In this document: positions 38,594-46,381 of the stretch, one piece after another | Numbering within the stretch: position 1 is the first letter of the stretch | How the letters are laid out: each line of letters opens with the position of its first letter | Made by a program: the position numbers and the translations under genes | Notes under the pieces: model-generated | The model's database searches: none | Told to the model about the DNA's origin: nothing | The model's input: the letters and a program-made list of their open reading frames with translations, nothing else | Assembly (NCBI RefSeq): GCF_001544495.1 | Contig: NZ_FCNZ02000009.1 | Span: 62,001 to 126,000, forward strand | Length of the DNA: 64,000 nt | Reading direction: 5' to 3' | From: Caballeronia telluris | GTDB lineage: Bacteria; Pseudomonadota; Gammaproteobacteria; Burkholderiales; Burkholderiaceae

Positions 38594-38965
38594 ATGAGCA
38601 AGCACGGCATCATCCTGTTCGGCCACGGCGCGCGCGATGCGCGCTGGGCAGAGCCGTTCGAGCGCCTCGCCGCCCGGCTGCGCGCGGCGCGCAGCGAACC
38701 CGTCTCGCTCGCCTTCCTCGAACTGATGACACCCGACCTGCCGGGCGCCGTCGCCGAGCAGGCCGCGAGCGGCTGCGATGCGGTGACCGTGGTGCCGGTG
38801 TTCTTCGGACAAGGCGGACACGTTCGACGCGACCTTCCCCAAATCATCGACGCCTGCCGCGCGGCGCACCCGGCCCTGACGATTCATTGCGCGACGGCAG
38901 TCGGCGAGGACGATGCCGTGCTCGATGCGATCGCGGCGTACTGTATGCGCCAGTTGGATGCCTAA
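38594..38965 (+). CDS. cbiX: Sirohydrochlorin chelatase (short CbiX)
   Basis: The 123-residue small CbiX-type chelatase has the metal-site histidines in LFGHGAR (about 8-14) and FFGQGGHVRRDLP (about 75-87). It inserts cobalt or iron into sirohydrochlorin. It faces the uroporphyrinogen methyltransferase gene of the cys operon, so an iron-inserting role in siroheme supply to CysI is plausible; cobalamin cannot be excluded. It starts 19 nt after lptG with GGAGGAAG upstream. Confidence 0.88.
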   Translation: MSKHGIILFGHGARDARWAEPFERLAARLRAARSEPVSLAFLELMTPDLPGAVAEQAASGCDAVTVVPVFFGQGGHVRRDLPQIIDACRAAHPALTIHCATAVGEDDAVLDAIAAYCMRQLDA

Positions 38966-38996
38966 AAAAAAACGCACCGTCGAGACGGTGCGTTCT
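38966..38996. terminator. Bidirectional terminator between cbiX and the methyltransferase gene
   Basis: A 9-bp stem ACGCACCGT/ACGGTGCGT with a CGAG loop. On the minus strand it is followed by nine T residues, making a strong terminator for the cys operon; on the plus strand the tract is weaker. Confidence 0.85.
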
Positions 38997-39015
38997 TCAT
39001 TGAAGCTCAGGCGTT

Positions 39016-39771
39016 TCAAGCTGCGAACTGCAACGCCTTCAGCTTGATCTTCGCCTTGGCCGATGCGCGCTCGGCAAACGCCTCGCCGATCATCAGGAGA
39101 CTCGGTTGCGACGCATCGAGCCAGTCCTGCGCTTCGCCGCGCGCCATGCGTTCGAGCGTGAGCGTCAGCGTGCGTTCGCGCGGCGTGCTGCATGCCTCGA
39201 CGATCGCCACCGGCGTCGATCCCGCACGGCCCGCGTCGATCAGTTGCTGCGCGATATCCGGCGCGCTATCGCGGCCCATGTAGAACACGAGCGAATCCGC
39301 GCTTGCCTGCTGGCGAATCTCGTCGCTGTCCGGCGCGCGGCTGTGCGTGGCGAGCGCGACGCTGCGCGACACGCCGCGCAGCGTGAGCGAGCGCTTGAGC
39401 GTCGCCGCACTCGCGAGCGCCGCCGTGATGCCCGGCACCACTTCGTATTCGATGCCCGCCGCTTCGAGCGCGCGCATCTCTTCATCCGCACGGCCGAAGA
39501 GCATCGGATCGCCGCCCTTCAGGCGCACGACGACATCATGCTCGCGCGCCGCATCGACAATCTGCTTGTTGATGAAATGCTGCGCCGTCGAGCGCTGGCC
39601 GCAACGCTTGCCGACCGCGATCCGGCGTGCGTTCGGCGCATAGTCGAGCATCGCGGGTTCGATGAGCGCGTCGTGCAGCACGACGTTCGCCCCGCTCAGG
39701 ATGCGCGCGCCGCGAACCGTGATGAGGTCCGCCGCGCCCGGCCCTGCTCCGATCAGATAGACCTTGCCCAT
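39016..39771 (-). CDS. cobA: Uroporphyrinogen-III C-methyltransferase
   Basis: The 251-residue SAM-dependent enzyme makes precorrin-2. The family motifs VYLIGAGPGAADLITVRG (near the N-terminus), VVRLKGGDPMLFGR and EVVPGITAALASAA are present. The ATG at 39771 is preferred because GAAGG is 9 nt upstream; an in-frame GTG at 39780 is too close to it. It closes the cysI-to-cysN operon, which points to siroheme for sulfite reductase. There is no CysG-type dehydrogenase domain. Confidence 0.93.
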   Translation of the reverse strand: MGKVYLIGAGPGAADLITVRGARILSGANVVLHDALIEPAMLDYAPNARRIAVGKRCGQRSTAQHFINKQIVDAAREHDVVVRLKGGDPMLFGRADEEMRALEAAGIEYEVVPGITAALASAATLKRSLTLRGVSRSVALATHSRAPDSDEIRQQASADSLVFYMGRDSAPDIAQQLIDAGRAGSTPVAIVEACSTPRERTLTLTLERMARGEAQDWLDASQPSLLMIGEAFAERASAKAKIKLKALQFAA

Positions 39772-39790
39772 CGCGCTCACCCTTCGTCCG

Positions 39791-41104
39791 TCAAGCCGAG
39801 AACGAACGGATCATGCCGGCCGCGACCGTATGATGCGTCGCTTCGTCGATCAGCACGAACGCGCCGGTGCCCTGATGCGTGTCGTAAGCGTCGGCGACGA
39901 GCGGCTTTTGCAGCGTCAGCGCGACGCGGCCGATGTCGTTCATCGCGAGATCGCGGCGATCAACCGCGTGCGACAGCGTATGCACGTCGAGCACTTCCTT
40001 GATGGCGCCGATGCGCGCGAAGACCGTGTTCGTCGTCTGCTTGAGCAGGTACTTGCGTTGCAGCGAGAGCGGCTCTTCGTCGAACCAGCAGAGGTCCGCT
40101 TCGAGCTTCTTCGCCGGCTCGACCTTCGATGCGCTCGGCACGAACGTATCGCCGCGCGACACGTCGACGTCTTCCGTCAAACGGATCGTCACCGTCTGGC
40201 CGGCGAATGCGCGGTCCACTTGCGCGACGCCGCCCGGCACCGGCGCGATGATCTCGGCGACGGTCGCTTCGCGGCTCGCGGGCAGCACGGTGATCGTATC
40301 GCCCACGCGCACTTCGCCCGCTTCGACGCGGCCCATGTAGCCGCGGAAGTCGTCGGCCTGGCTGCCGTCCTGACGCGCGACCCATTGCACCGGAAAGCGC
40401 AGCGCCTGATCGGTCGGCTGCGTGACCGGCAGCGCTTCGAGCAGGTCGAGCAGCGGCTCGCCCGCGTACCACGGCATGCGCTCGCTCGCGGTCACGATGT
40501 TGTCGCCCTTCAGCGCCGACACCGGCACGAAGCGCACGTTCGAAATGCCGAGCTGGCGCGCGAGTTCGACATAGGCATCGCGGATTTCGTTGAAACGCGT
40601 CTCGCTGTATTCGACGAGATCCATCTTGTTGATCGCGACGATCACGTGCTGAAGCCCAAGCAGCTTCACGATCGCGCTATGGCGCTTGGTCTGCGGCAAC
40701 AACTGTGCGACGCCATCGACGAACGTGACGCGCGTGGCATCGACGAGAATGATCGCGGCATGCGCCGTCGATGCGCCCGTCACCATGTTGCGCGTGTACT
40801 GCTCGTGGCCCGGCGTATCGGCGATGATGAACTTGCGCTTCGCGGTCGCGAAGTAGCGGTACGCGACGTCGATCGTGATGCCCTGCTCGCGCTCGGCTTC
40901 GAGGCCGTCGGTCAAGAGCGACAAATCGATTTCGTCGCCGACGGTGCGCTTGTTCTTAGCACGCGAGATCGCGGAGAGTTGGTCCGACAACACCGCCTTG
41001 CTGTCATAAAGCAGGCGGCCGATCAGCGTGCTCTTGCCGTCGTCGACGCTGCCTGCCGTGATGAATCGCAACACGCCGAGGTCTTCAGCTTGATAAATGC
41101 TCAT
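39791..41104 (-). CDS. cysN: Sulfate adenylyltransferase large subunit (GTPase)
   Basis: The 437-residue EF-Tu-like GTPase has G1 GSVDDGKST, G3 DTPGHEQYTRNM and G4 NKMD, followed by two beta-barrel domains. It couples GTP hydrolysis to adenylylsulfate formation by CysD. There is no APS kinase (CysC) fusion, which fits direct reduction of APS by the CysH here. Confidence 0.96.
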   Translation of the reverse strand: MSIYQAEDLGVLRFITAGSVDDGKSTLIGRLLYDSKAVLSDQLSAISRAKNKRTVGDEIDLSLLTDGLEAEREQGITIDVAYRYFATAKRKFIIADTPGHEQYTRNMVTGASTAHAAIILVDATRVTFVDGVAQLLPQTKRHSAIVKLLGLQHVIVAINKMDLVEYSETRFNEIRDAYVELARQLGISNVRFVPVSALKGDNIVTASERMPWYAGEPLLDLLEALPVTQPTDQALRFPVQWVARQDGSQADDFRGYMGRVEAGEVRVGDTITVLPASREATVAEIIAPVPGGVAQVDRAFAGQTVTIRLTEDVDVSRGDTFVPSASKVEPAKKLEADLCWFDEEPLSLQRKYLLKQTTNTVFARIGAIKEVLDVHTLSHAVDRRDLAMNDIGRVALTLQKPLVADAYDTHQGTGAFVLIDEATHHTVAAGMIRSFSA

Positions 41105-41129
41105 GATCCGTTTTCCTTTGGCGTGATGC

Positions 41130-42092
41130 TTAGAAATAACCTTGCTTCTTGCGCTGTTCCATCGCGGCTTCGGACGCCTGGTCGTCCATCCGCGTCGCGC
41201 CGCGCTCCGTGATCTCCGTCACGGCCGTTTCCGCGATGATCTTCTCGACGTCGTCCGCATCGCTCGCGACCGGGCACGTGCAACTGATGTCGCCGACGGT
41301 ACGGAAACGCACCTGCGCGACTTCGGCGGTTTCGCCTTCGCGCAACGGCGTGAGCGGCGTGAGCGGCACGAGCAGGCCGTTGCGGCGAATGATCTCGCGA
41401 TCGTGCGCGTAGTAGATCGACGGCAGTTCGAGCTTCTCGCGGGCGATGTATTGCCACACGTCGAGTTCCGTCCAGTTCGAGATCGGGAACACGCGCAGGT
41501 GTTCGCCCGCATGCAGGCGCGCGTTATAGATGCTCCACAGTTCCGGGCGTTGCGCCTTCGGGTCCCATTGGCCGAATTCGTCGCGGAACGAGAAGATGCG
41601 CTCTTTCGCACGCGCCTTTTCTTCGTCGCGGCGCGCGCCGCCGATCATCGCCGTGTAGCCGTATTGCTCGATGGTTTCGAGCAGCGTCACCGCTTGCGCG
41701 GCGTTGCGCGAATCGGTCTCGCGGCGCAGGCGCACGGTGCCCTTCTTGATCGAATCCTCGACATGGCCGACCACCAGTTCCGCGCCGATTTCAGCAGCAC
41801 GGCGATCGCGGAAGTCGATCACTTCGTCGAAGTTATGGCCCGTGTCGATATGCACGAGCGGGAACGGCAGCTGAGTCTTGCGGCCGCCGCCGAGACCGAA
41901 CGCCTTCAACGCAAGATGCAGCACGACGACCGAATCCTTGCCGCCCGAGAACAGGAGCGCCGGCTTGCTGCACTCGGCGACGAGTTCGCGCAGGATGTGA
42001 ATCGACTCGGCTTCGAGCCAGTCGAGGTGGTCCATCCGGGTCGCCGTGTTGGCGATCGGGGCGGTGACGGTTGAGTCGAGCGTGGTGCTCAT
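41130..42092 (-). CDS. cysD: Sulfate adenylyltransferase small subunit
   Basis: The 320-residue PP-loop enzyme has the ATP-binding SGGKDSVVVLHLA (about 47-59) and the family C-terminus EAAMEQRKKQGYF. The start at 42092 has AAAGGA upstream and matches the family; an upstream in-frame codon at 42116 is unlikely. It lies 25 nt before cysN. Confidence 0.96.
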   Translation of the reverse strand: MSTTLDSTVTAPIANTATRMDHLDWLEAESIHILRELVAECSKPALLFSGGKDSVVVLHLALKAFGLGGGRKTQLPFPLVHIDTGHNFDEVIDFRDRRAAEIGAELVVGHVEDSIKKGTVRLRRETDSRNAAQAVTLLETIEQYGYTAMIGGARRDEEKARAKERIFSFRDEFGQWDPKAQRPELWSIYNARLHAGEHLRVFPISNWTELDVWQYIAREKLELPSIYYAHDREIIRRNGLLVPLTPLTPLREGETAEVAQVRFRTVGDISCTCPVASDADDVEKIIAETAVTEITERGATRMDDQASEAAMEQRKKQGYF

Positions 42093-42203
42093 GTTCGTCG
42101 ATCCTTTTCTTTGCATCGCCTTCAGCTTGTGACGAAAGCGCTGCGTTTCAATGACAGAGGTTTGATGCGAGGCGCGTCTTGATGGGCGTCCTGGATGCGC
42201 GCC

Positions 42204-42926
42204 TTAGATCGCGGAGCTTGGCGCTTCTTCGACGATCCTGATGTTCGTGATGTGCAGGCCGCATTCCTTCGTGTCGCGCGATTCCCACCACCAGCGTCCG
42301 GCGCGGCTGTCCTCGCCCGGACGGATCGCGCGCGTACAGGGCTCGCAGCCGATGCTCGGATAGCCGCGCGCATGCAGCGGATTCACGGGCACGTCGAAGG
42401 CTTTCAGGTAGTCCCACACGTCGGCTTCGGTCCAGTCCGCGAGCGGATTGAACTTCGCGATGTTGCGCGGCGCGTCGTGCTCTTCCTCGTGCAACTCGAC
42501 GCGCGTCACCGACTGTTCGCGACGCTGCCCCGTCACCCAGGCGCTCACGTCCTGCAAAGCGCGATTGAGCGGCTCGACCTTGCGGATGCCGCAGCACGAC
42601 TTGCGCAGATCGACGCTCTCGTAGAACGCGTTCAGACCGTGATCGCGGACATAAGCCTCGACCGCTTCCGGCTGCGGATGAAACTGCTCGATGTCGTAGT
42701 CGTAGCGTTCCTTCACGCGATCGATCATGCCGAGCGTCTCCTGATGCAGACGCCCCGTGTTCAGCGAGAAGATGCCGATTTTTACACCGCGCGAAAGAAT
42801 GGCATGCGTGAGCAGCATGTCTTCGGCGGCGAGGCTGCTGGCTAGCTTGACGTTCGCGTGGCGTTGCGCGATCGAATCGAGCAGCGCGTCGAGCCGTTCA
42901 ACCTTGGCTTGCAGTTCGGGGGTCAT
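42204..42926 (-). CDS. cysH: Adenylyl-sulfate reductase (thioredoxin-dependent, 4Fe-4S)
   Basis: The 240-residue PAPS/APS reductase family enzyme has paired cysteine motifs CCGIRKVEPL and CEPCTRA. These bind a 4Fe-4S cluster and mark the APS-reducing class. The catalytic Cys is in ECGLH near the C-terminus. The ATG shares a base with the stop of the DUF934 gene (TGATG). The absence of cysC agrees with APS use. Confidence 0.94.
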   Translation of the reverse strand: MTPELQAKVERLDALLDSIAQRHANVKLASSLAAEDMLLTHAILSRGVKIGIFSLNTGRLHQETLGMIDRVKERYDYDIEQFHPQPEAVEAYVRDHGLNAFYESVDLRKSCCGIRKVEPLNRALQDVSAWVTGQRREQSVTRVELHEEEHDAPRNIAKFNPLADWTEADVWDYLKAFDVPVNPLHARGYPSIGCEPCTRAIRPGEDSRAGRWWWESRDTKECGLHITNIRIVEEAPSSAI

Positions 42927-43468
42927 CACGCGGCTCCGGATGCGGCCAGCACGGCGGCACGTCGACGGAAAAGCGGCTCGGGATTGTCCGTCGCGCCCTG
43001 ATACCGCTCGCTGAATTCGCTAAACGCGTTCAGCGCGTCGTTGATGTCCTTGTCTTCGCGCACGGCGAAGGCGTCGAAGCCGCAGCGCGAGTGGAACAGC
43101 AACTGGTCGCGCAGCACGTCGCCGATCGCGCGCAGTTCGCCCGTCCACTGATAGCGCTCGCGCAGCAAGCGGCCGATGGAGAAGCCACGGCCATCGCGGA
43201 ACACCGGGAAGTCGACGGCGACGAGCGCGATCCTGTCGAAATCGGCGACGAGATCGGCGGGTTCGTCATCGGGCGCTAGCCACACGCCGAGTTCGTCCCT
43301 CGAGCGCGCTGCAACGAGCGCGTCCTTGTGCTCTTTCCAGAGCGAAAACGGCACGAGGACGCGGCCGGCGGCAAGCGCATCGACTGCGGGCAATGCGCCG
43401 TCTTCAGCTGCACGCACCACGGTCCAGTCGTCGTTCACCACGGCGCGGTTCTTGATAATCAAAGCCAT
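42926..43468 (-). CDS. DUF934 domain-containing protein of the sulfite-reductase operon
   Basis: The 180-residue soluble protein contains the DUF934 core RIALVAVDFPVFRDGRGFSIGRLLRER (about 80-106) and DVLRDQLLFHSRCGFDAF (about 118-135). It sits between cysI and cysH in many proteobacteria. Its role is unknown; an accessory function for CysI is inferred from position alone. GAGGA precedes the ATG at 43468. Confidence 0.88.
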   Translation of the reverse strand: MALIIKNRAVVNDDWTVVRAAEDGALPAVDALAAGRVLVPFSLWKEHKDALVAARSRDELGVWLAPDDEPADLVADFDRIALVAVDFPVFRDGRGFSIGRLLRERYQWTGELRAIGDVLRDQLLFHSRCGFDAFAVREDKDINDALNAFSEFSERYQGATDNPEPLFRRRAAVLAASGAA

Positions 43469-43496
43469 CTGCAATTTCCTCGATGAGGGCCGTGTC

Positions 43497-45173
43497 TTAC
43501 GCGTGCGCCTGGCGCGACGCGTACACGCGATCCTTGAACGGCGCGATGCCGATGCGGTTGAACGTCTCGATGAAGCGCTCGCCTTCCATGCGGTTGTCGA
43601 CGAACGTGTCGATCACCTGCGACACCACATCGGGCATCTCTTCCGCCGAGAACGACGGGCCGATCACACGGCCGAGATGCGCGCCGGTCGCGCCCGAGCT
43701 TTGCTCGCCGCCGAGCGTGACCTGATACCACTCCGAGCCGTCCTTATCGACACCCAGCACGCCGATGTTGCCGATGTGGTGATGTCCGCAAGCGTTAATG
43801 CAGCCCGAGATGTTGAGCGTCAGGTCGCCGAGGTCGTACACGTAGTCGAGATTGTTGAAGCGCTCCTGGATCGCCAGCGCGATCGGGATCGACTTCGCGT
43901 TCGCGAGCGAGCAAAAGTCGCCGCCCGGGCACGCGATGATGTCCGTCAGCAAGCCGATGTTCGCGGTCGCGAAACCCGTCGCCTTCGCGCGTTCCCACAC
44001 GGCGTACAGATCGCGCTTCTTCACGTTGGCGAGAATCAGGTTCTGCTCGTGCGACACGCGGATCTCGCCGAAGGAGAATTCGTCGGCGAGGTCGGCGACG
44101 TCGTCCATCTGCTTGTCGGTGGCGTCGCCGGGGGCGATGCCCGACGGCTTGAGCGACAACGTGACCGATGCGTAACCCGCCACCTTGTGCGGACGCACGT
44201 TGCGCTCGACCCAGCGCGCGAACGGCTTGCTGTCGATCAGATGCTTTTCATACGAGGCGTCCGTGTCCGGCAGCTTTTCGTAGACGGGCGGCGCGAAGAA
44301 CTTGGACACGCGATCGAGCTCTTCCTGCGTGATCGTCGACGGACCGTCCTTCAGGTGCTGCCACTCTTCCTCGACCTGCTTCGCGAATTTCTCCGGCGAC
44401 AGCGCCTTCACGAGAATCTTGATGCGCGCCTTGTACATGTTGTCGCGGCGGCCGTAACGGTTGTACACGCGCAGCACGGCTTCGCAGTACGTCAAGAGAT
44501 GCTGCCACGGCAGGTCTTCCTTGATCACCGCGCCGACGATCGGCGTGCGTCCCAGCCCGCCGCCCGCAAGAATGCTCGCGACGACTTCGCCCGCCGCGTT
44601 CTTCTTCAAATACACGCCGAGATCGTGCACCTGCACGGCCGCGCGATCCTCGACCGAGCCGTTCACCGCGATCTTGAACTTCCGCGGCAGCCACGCGAAC
44701 TCGGGGTGGAACGTGGACCACTGACGCAGGATTTCAGCCCACGGACGCGGATCGACGATCTCGTCCGGCGCGACGCCCGCGAACTGGTCGGCGGTGATGT
44801 TGCGGATGCAGTTGCCCGAGGTCTGAATGGCATGCATCTGCACGGAAGCCAGCTTGCGCAGGATTTCCGGCGTTTCTTCGAGCTCGACCCAGTTGAACTG
44901 GATGTTGGTGCGCGTCGAAAAGTGGCCGTAACCGCGGTCGTGCTCGCGCGCGATGGTCGCCAGCACGCGCATCTGGTCGGAGCGCAAGTTGCCGTACGGA
45001 ATCGCGATGCGATGCATGTACGCGTGACGCTGCATGTAGAGACCGTTCTGCAGGCGCAGCGGACGGAATTCCTCTTCGCTCAACTCGCCCGACAGCCGGC
45101 GGCGGACCTGGTCGCTGTATTGGGCGACACGTTCGTCGACGATGGTCTGGTCGATCTGATCGTATTGGTACAT
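43497..45173 (-). CDS. cysI: Sulfite reductase hemoprotein (NirA/CysI family)
   Basis: The 558-residue siroheme and 4Fe-4S enzyme has cluster cysteines in CPGGDFC (about 424-430) and SGCINAC (about 464-470). Two nitrite/sulfite reductase half-domains repeat. It reduces sulfite to sulfide. No flavoprotein (cysJ) gene is in the operon, so ferredoxin or another donor is likely. It is first in cysI-DUF934-cysH-cysD-cysN-cobA and divergent from a CysB-type regulator. Nitrite reductase activity is less likely given the neighbours. Confidence 0.94.
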   Translation of the reverse strand: MYQYDQIDQTIVDERVAQYSDQVRRRLSGELSEEEFRPLRLQNGLYMQRHAYMHRIAIPYGNLRSDQMRVLATIAREHDRGYGHFSTRTNIQFNWVELEETPEILRKLASVQMHAIQTSGNCIRNITADQFAGVAPDEIVDPRPWAEILRQWSTFHPEFAWLPRKFKIAVNGSVEDRAAVQVHDLGVYLKKNAAGEVVASILAGGGLGRTPIVGAVIKEDLPWQHLLTYCEAVLRVYNRYGRRDNMYKARIKILVKALSPEKFAKQVEEEWQHLKDGPSTITQEELDRVSKFFAPPVYEKLPDTDASYEKHLIDSKPFARWVERNVRPHKVAGYASVTLSLKPSGIAPGDATDKQMDDVADLADEFSFGEIRVSHEQNLILANVKKRDLYAVWERAKATGFATANIGLLTDIIACPGGDFCSLANAKSIPIALAIQERFNNLDYVYDLGDLTLNISGCINACGHHHIGNIGVLGVDKDGSEWYQVTLGGEQSSGATGAHLGRVIGPSFSAEEMPDVVSQVIDTFVDNRMEGERFIETFNRIGIAPFKDRVYASRQAHA

Positions 45174-45194
45174 TCGGGGACCCCAAGTTTTTTG

Positions 45195-45275
45195 TCACAC
45201 GCGAGCGTCGTGCACGACGCTGCATTGATACCCATTGAGTCGTCGCGCCGAGCGTCGTTCAGACGGAACGCTCAT
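45195..45275 (-). CDS. Possible upstream ORF in the cysI leader
   Basis: A 26-codon frame begins ATG-AGC-GTT and ends CGC-GTG-TGA, 21 nt before cysI. It encodes one Cys codon (TGC) in NGYQCSVV and several Arg codons. No good Shine-Dalgarno sequence is seen, so translation is uncertain. It overlaps four mutually complementary segments, described under findings. Confidence 0.3.
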   Translation of the reverse strand: MSVPSERRSARRLNGYQCSVVHDARV

Positions 45276-45291
45276 TAGCTAATGACAAATA

Positions 45292-45320
45292 CAGATATGG
45301 ATATTGGAAAAATTGGACAA
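45292..45320 (-). promoter_or_regulatory. Probable cysI promoter
   Basis: On the minus strand TTGTCC (45320-45315) and TATCTG (45297-45292) are separated by 17 nt. Transcription would start near 45285, giving a leader of about 112 nt. The surrounding 45285-45370 is strikingly AT-rich, as expected for a CysB binding and activation region. Confidence 0.55.
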
Positions 45321-45387
45321 ATCGTAATAAACTTTCTTTATATAGCAAACGACTGAAAAATTACTTTGATATGCGGACGGGTTATAA

Positions 45388-46329
45388 ATGAACCTGCATC
45401 AGTTCCGGTTCGTGCGCGAGGCCGTCCGGCAGAACTTCAACCTCACCGAGGCGGCGAAGGCGCTGTTCACGTCGCAGCCGGGCGTGTCGAAGGCGATCAT
45501 CGAGCTGGAAGACGAGTTGGGCGTCGAGATCTTCACACGCCACGGCAAGCGCGTGCGCTCGCTCACGGAGCCGGGCAGGATCATTCTGGCGTCGGTGGAA
45601 AAAATACTGCAGGAAGTCGAGACGCTCAAACGCGTCGGTAAGGATTACGCGGCGCAGGATCAGGGCCGGCTCGTGATCGCCGCCACGCACACGCAGGCGC
45701 GCTATTCGCTGCCCGCCGCGATCGCGGAGTTCAAGAAGCGCTTTCCGAAGGTGCATCTCTCGATTCTTCAGGGCAGCCCGACGCAGGTCGCGGAAATGGT
45801 GATCCACGATCAGGCGGATATCGCCATCGCGACCGAGGCGATCGCCAACTATAAAGAACTGGTCTCGCTGCCGTGCTTCCAGTGGCAGCACCTCGCCGTG
45901 ATGCTGCCGGATCATCCGCTGCTCGAACGCAAGCTGCTCGCGCTCGACGACCTCGTTCAGTACCCGCTCATCACCTACGACGCCGCGTTCGCGGGCCGCT
46001 CGAAGATCAATCAGGCGTTCGCGCTGCGCAATCTGGCCCCGGATATCGTCCTCGAAGCGATCGACGCCGATGTCATCAAGACCTATGTCGAACTGGGGCT
46101 CGGCGTCGGCATCATGGCGGACATCGCGTTCAATCCAGAACGCGACAAGCATCTGCGCGCGATGCCCGTCGGCCATCTGTTCGGGACCAACGTCACGCGC
46201 CTCGCGCTCAAGCAGGGCGCGTATCTGCGCAGTTATGTCTACACGCTCGTCGAACTGCTCTCGCCTTCGATGAACCGCAAGCTCATCGAACAGGCGCTTT
46301 CCGGGGAACATGAAAGCTACGAGCTGTGA
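45388..46329 (+). CDS. cysB: CysB-type LysR regulator of sulfur assimilation
   Basis: The 313-residue protein has the winged helix-turn-helix (about 1-60, MNLHQFRFVREAVRQNFNLT) and the CysB-type effector domain with THTQARYSLP (about 100-109), where Thr residues bind sulfate, acetylserine or thiosulfate. It is divergent from cysI, its likely target. Burkholderia also has the paralogue SsuR/Cbl, so that identity is possible; position next to cysI favours CysB. Confidence 0.9.
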   Translation: MNLHQFRFVREAVRQNFNLTEAAKALFTSQPGVSKAIIELEDELGVEIFTRHGKRVRSLTEPGRIILASVEKILQEVETLKRVGKDYAAQDQGRLVIAATHTQARYSLPAAIAEFKKRFPKVHLSILQGSPTQVAEMVIHDQADIAIATEAIANYKELVSLPCFQWQHLAVMLPDHPLLERKLLALDDLVQYPLITYDAAFAGRSKINQAFALRNLAPDIVLEAIDADVIKTYVELGLGVGIMADIAFNPERDKHLRAMPVGHLFGTNVTRLALKQGAYLRSYVYTLVELLSPSMNRKLIEQALSGEHESYEL

Positions 46330-46381
46330 GCGGTTCGATTCATCTAACAACCAACCCACCATCCGCCACGGAGACCAGCCC

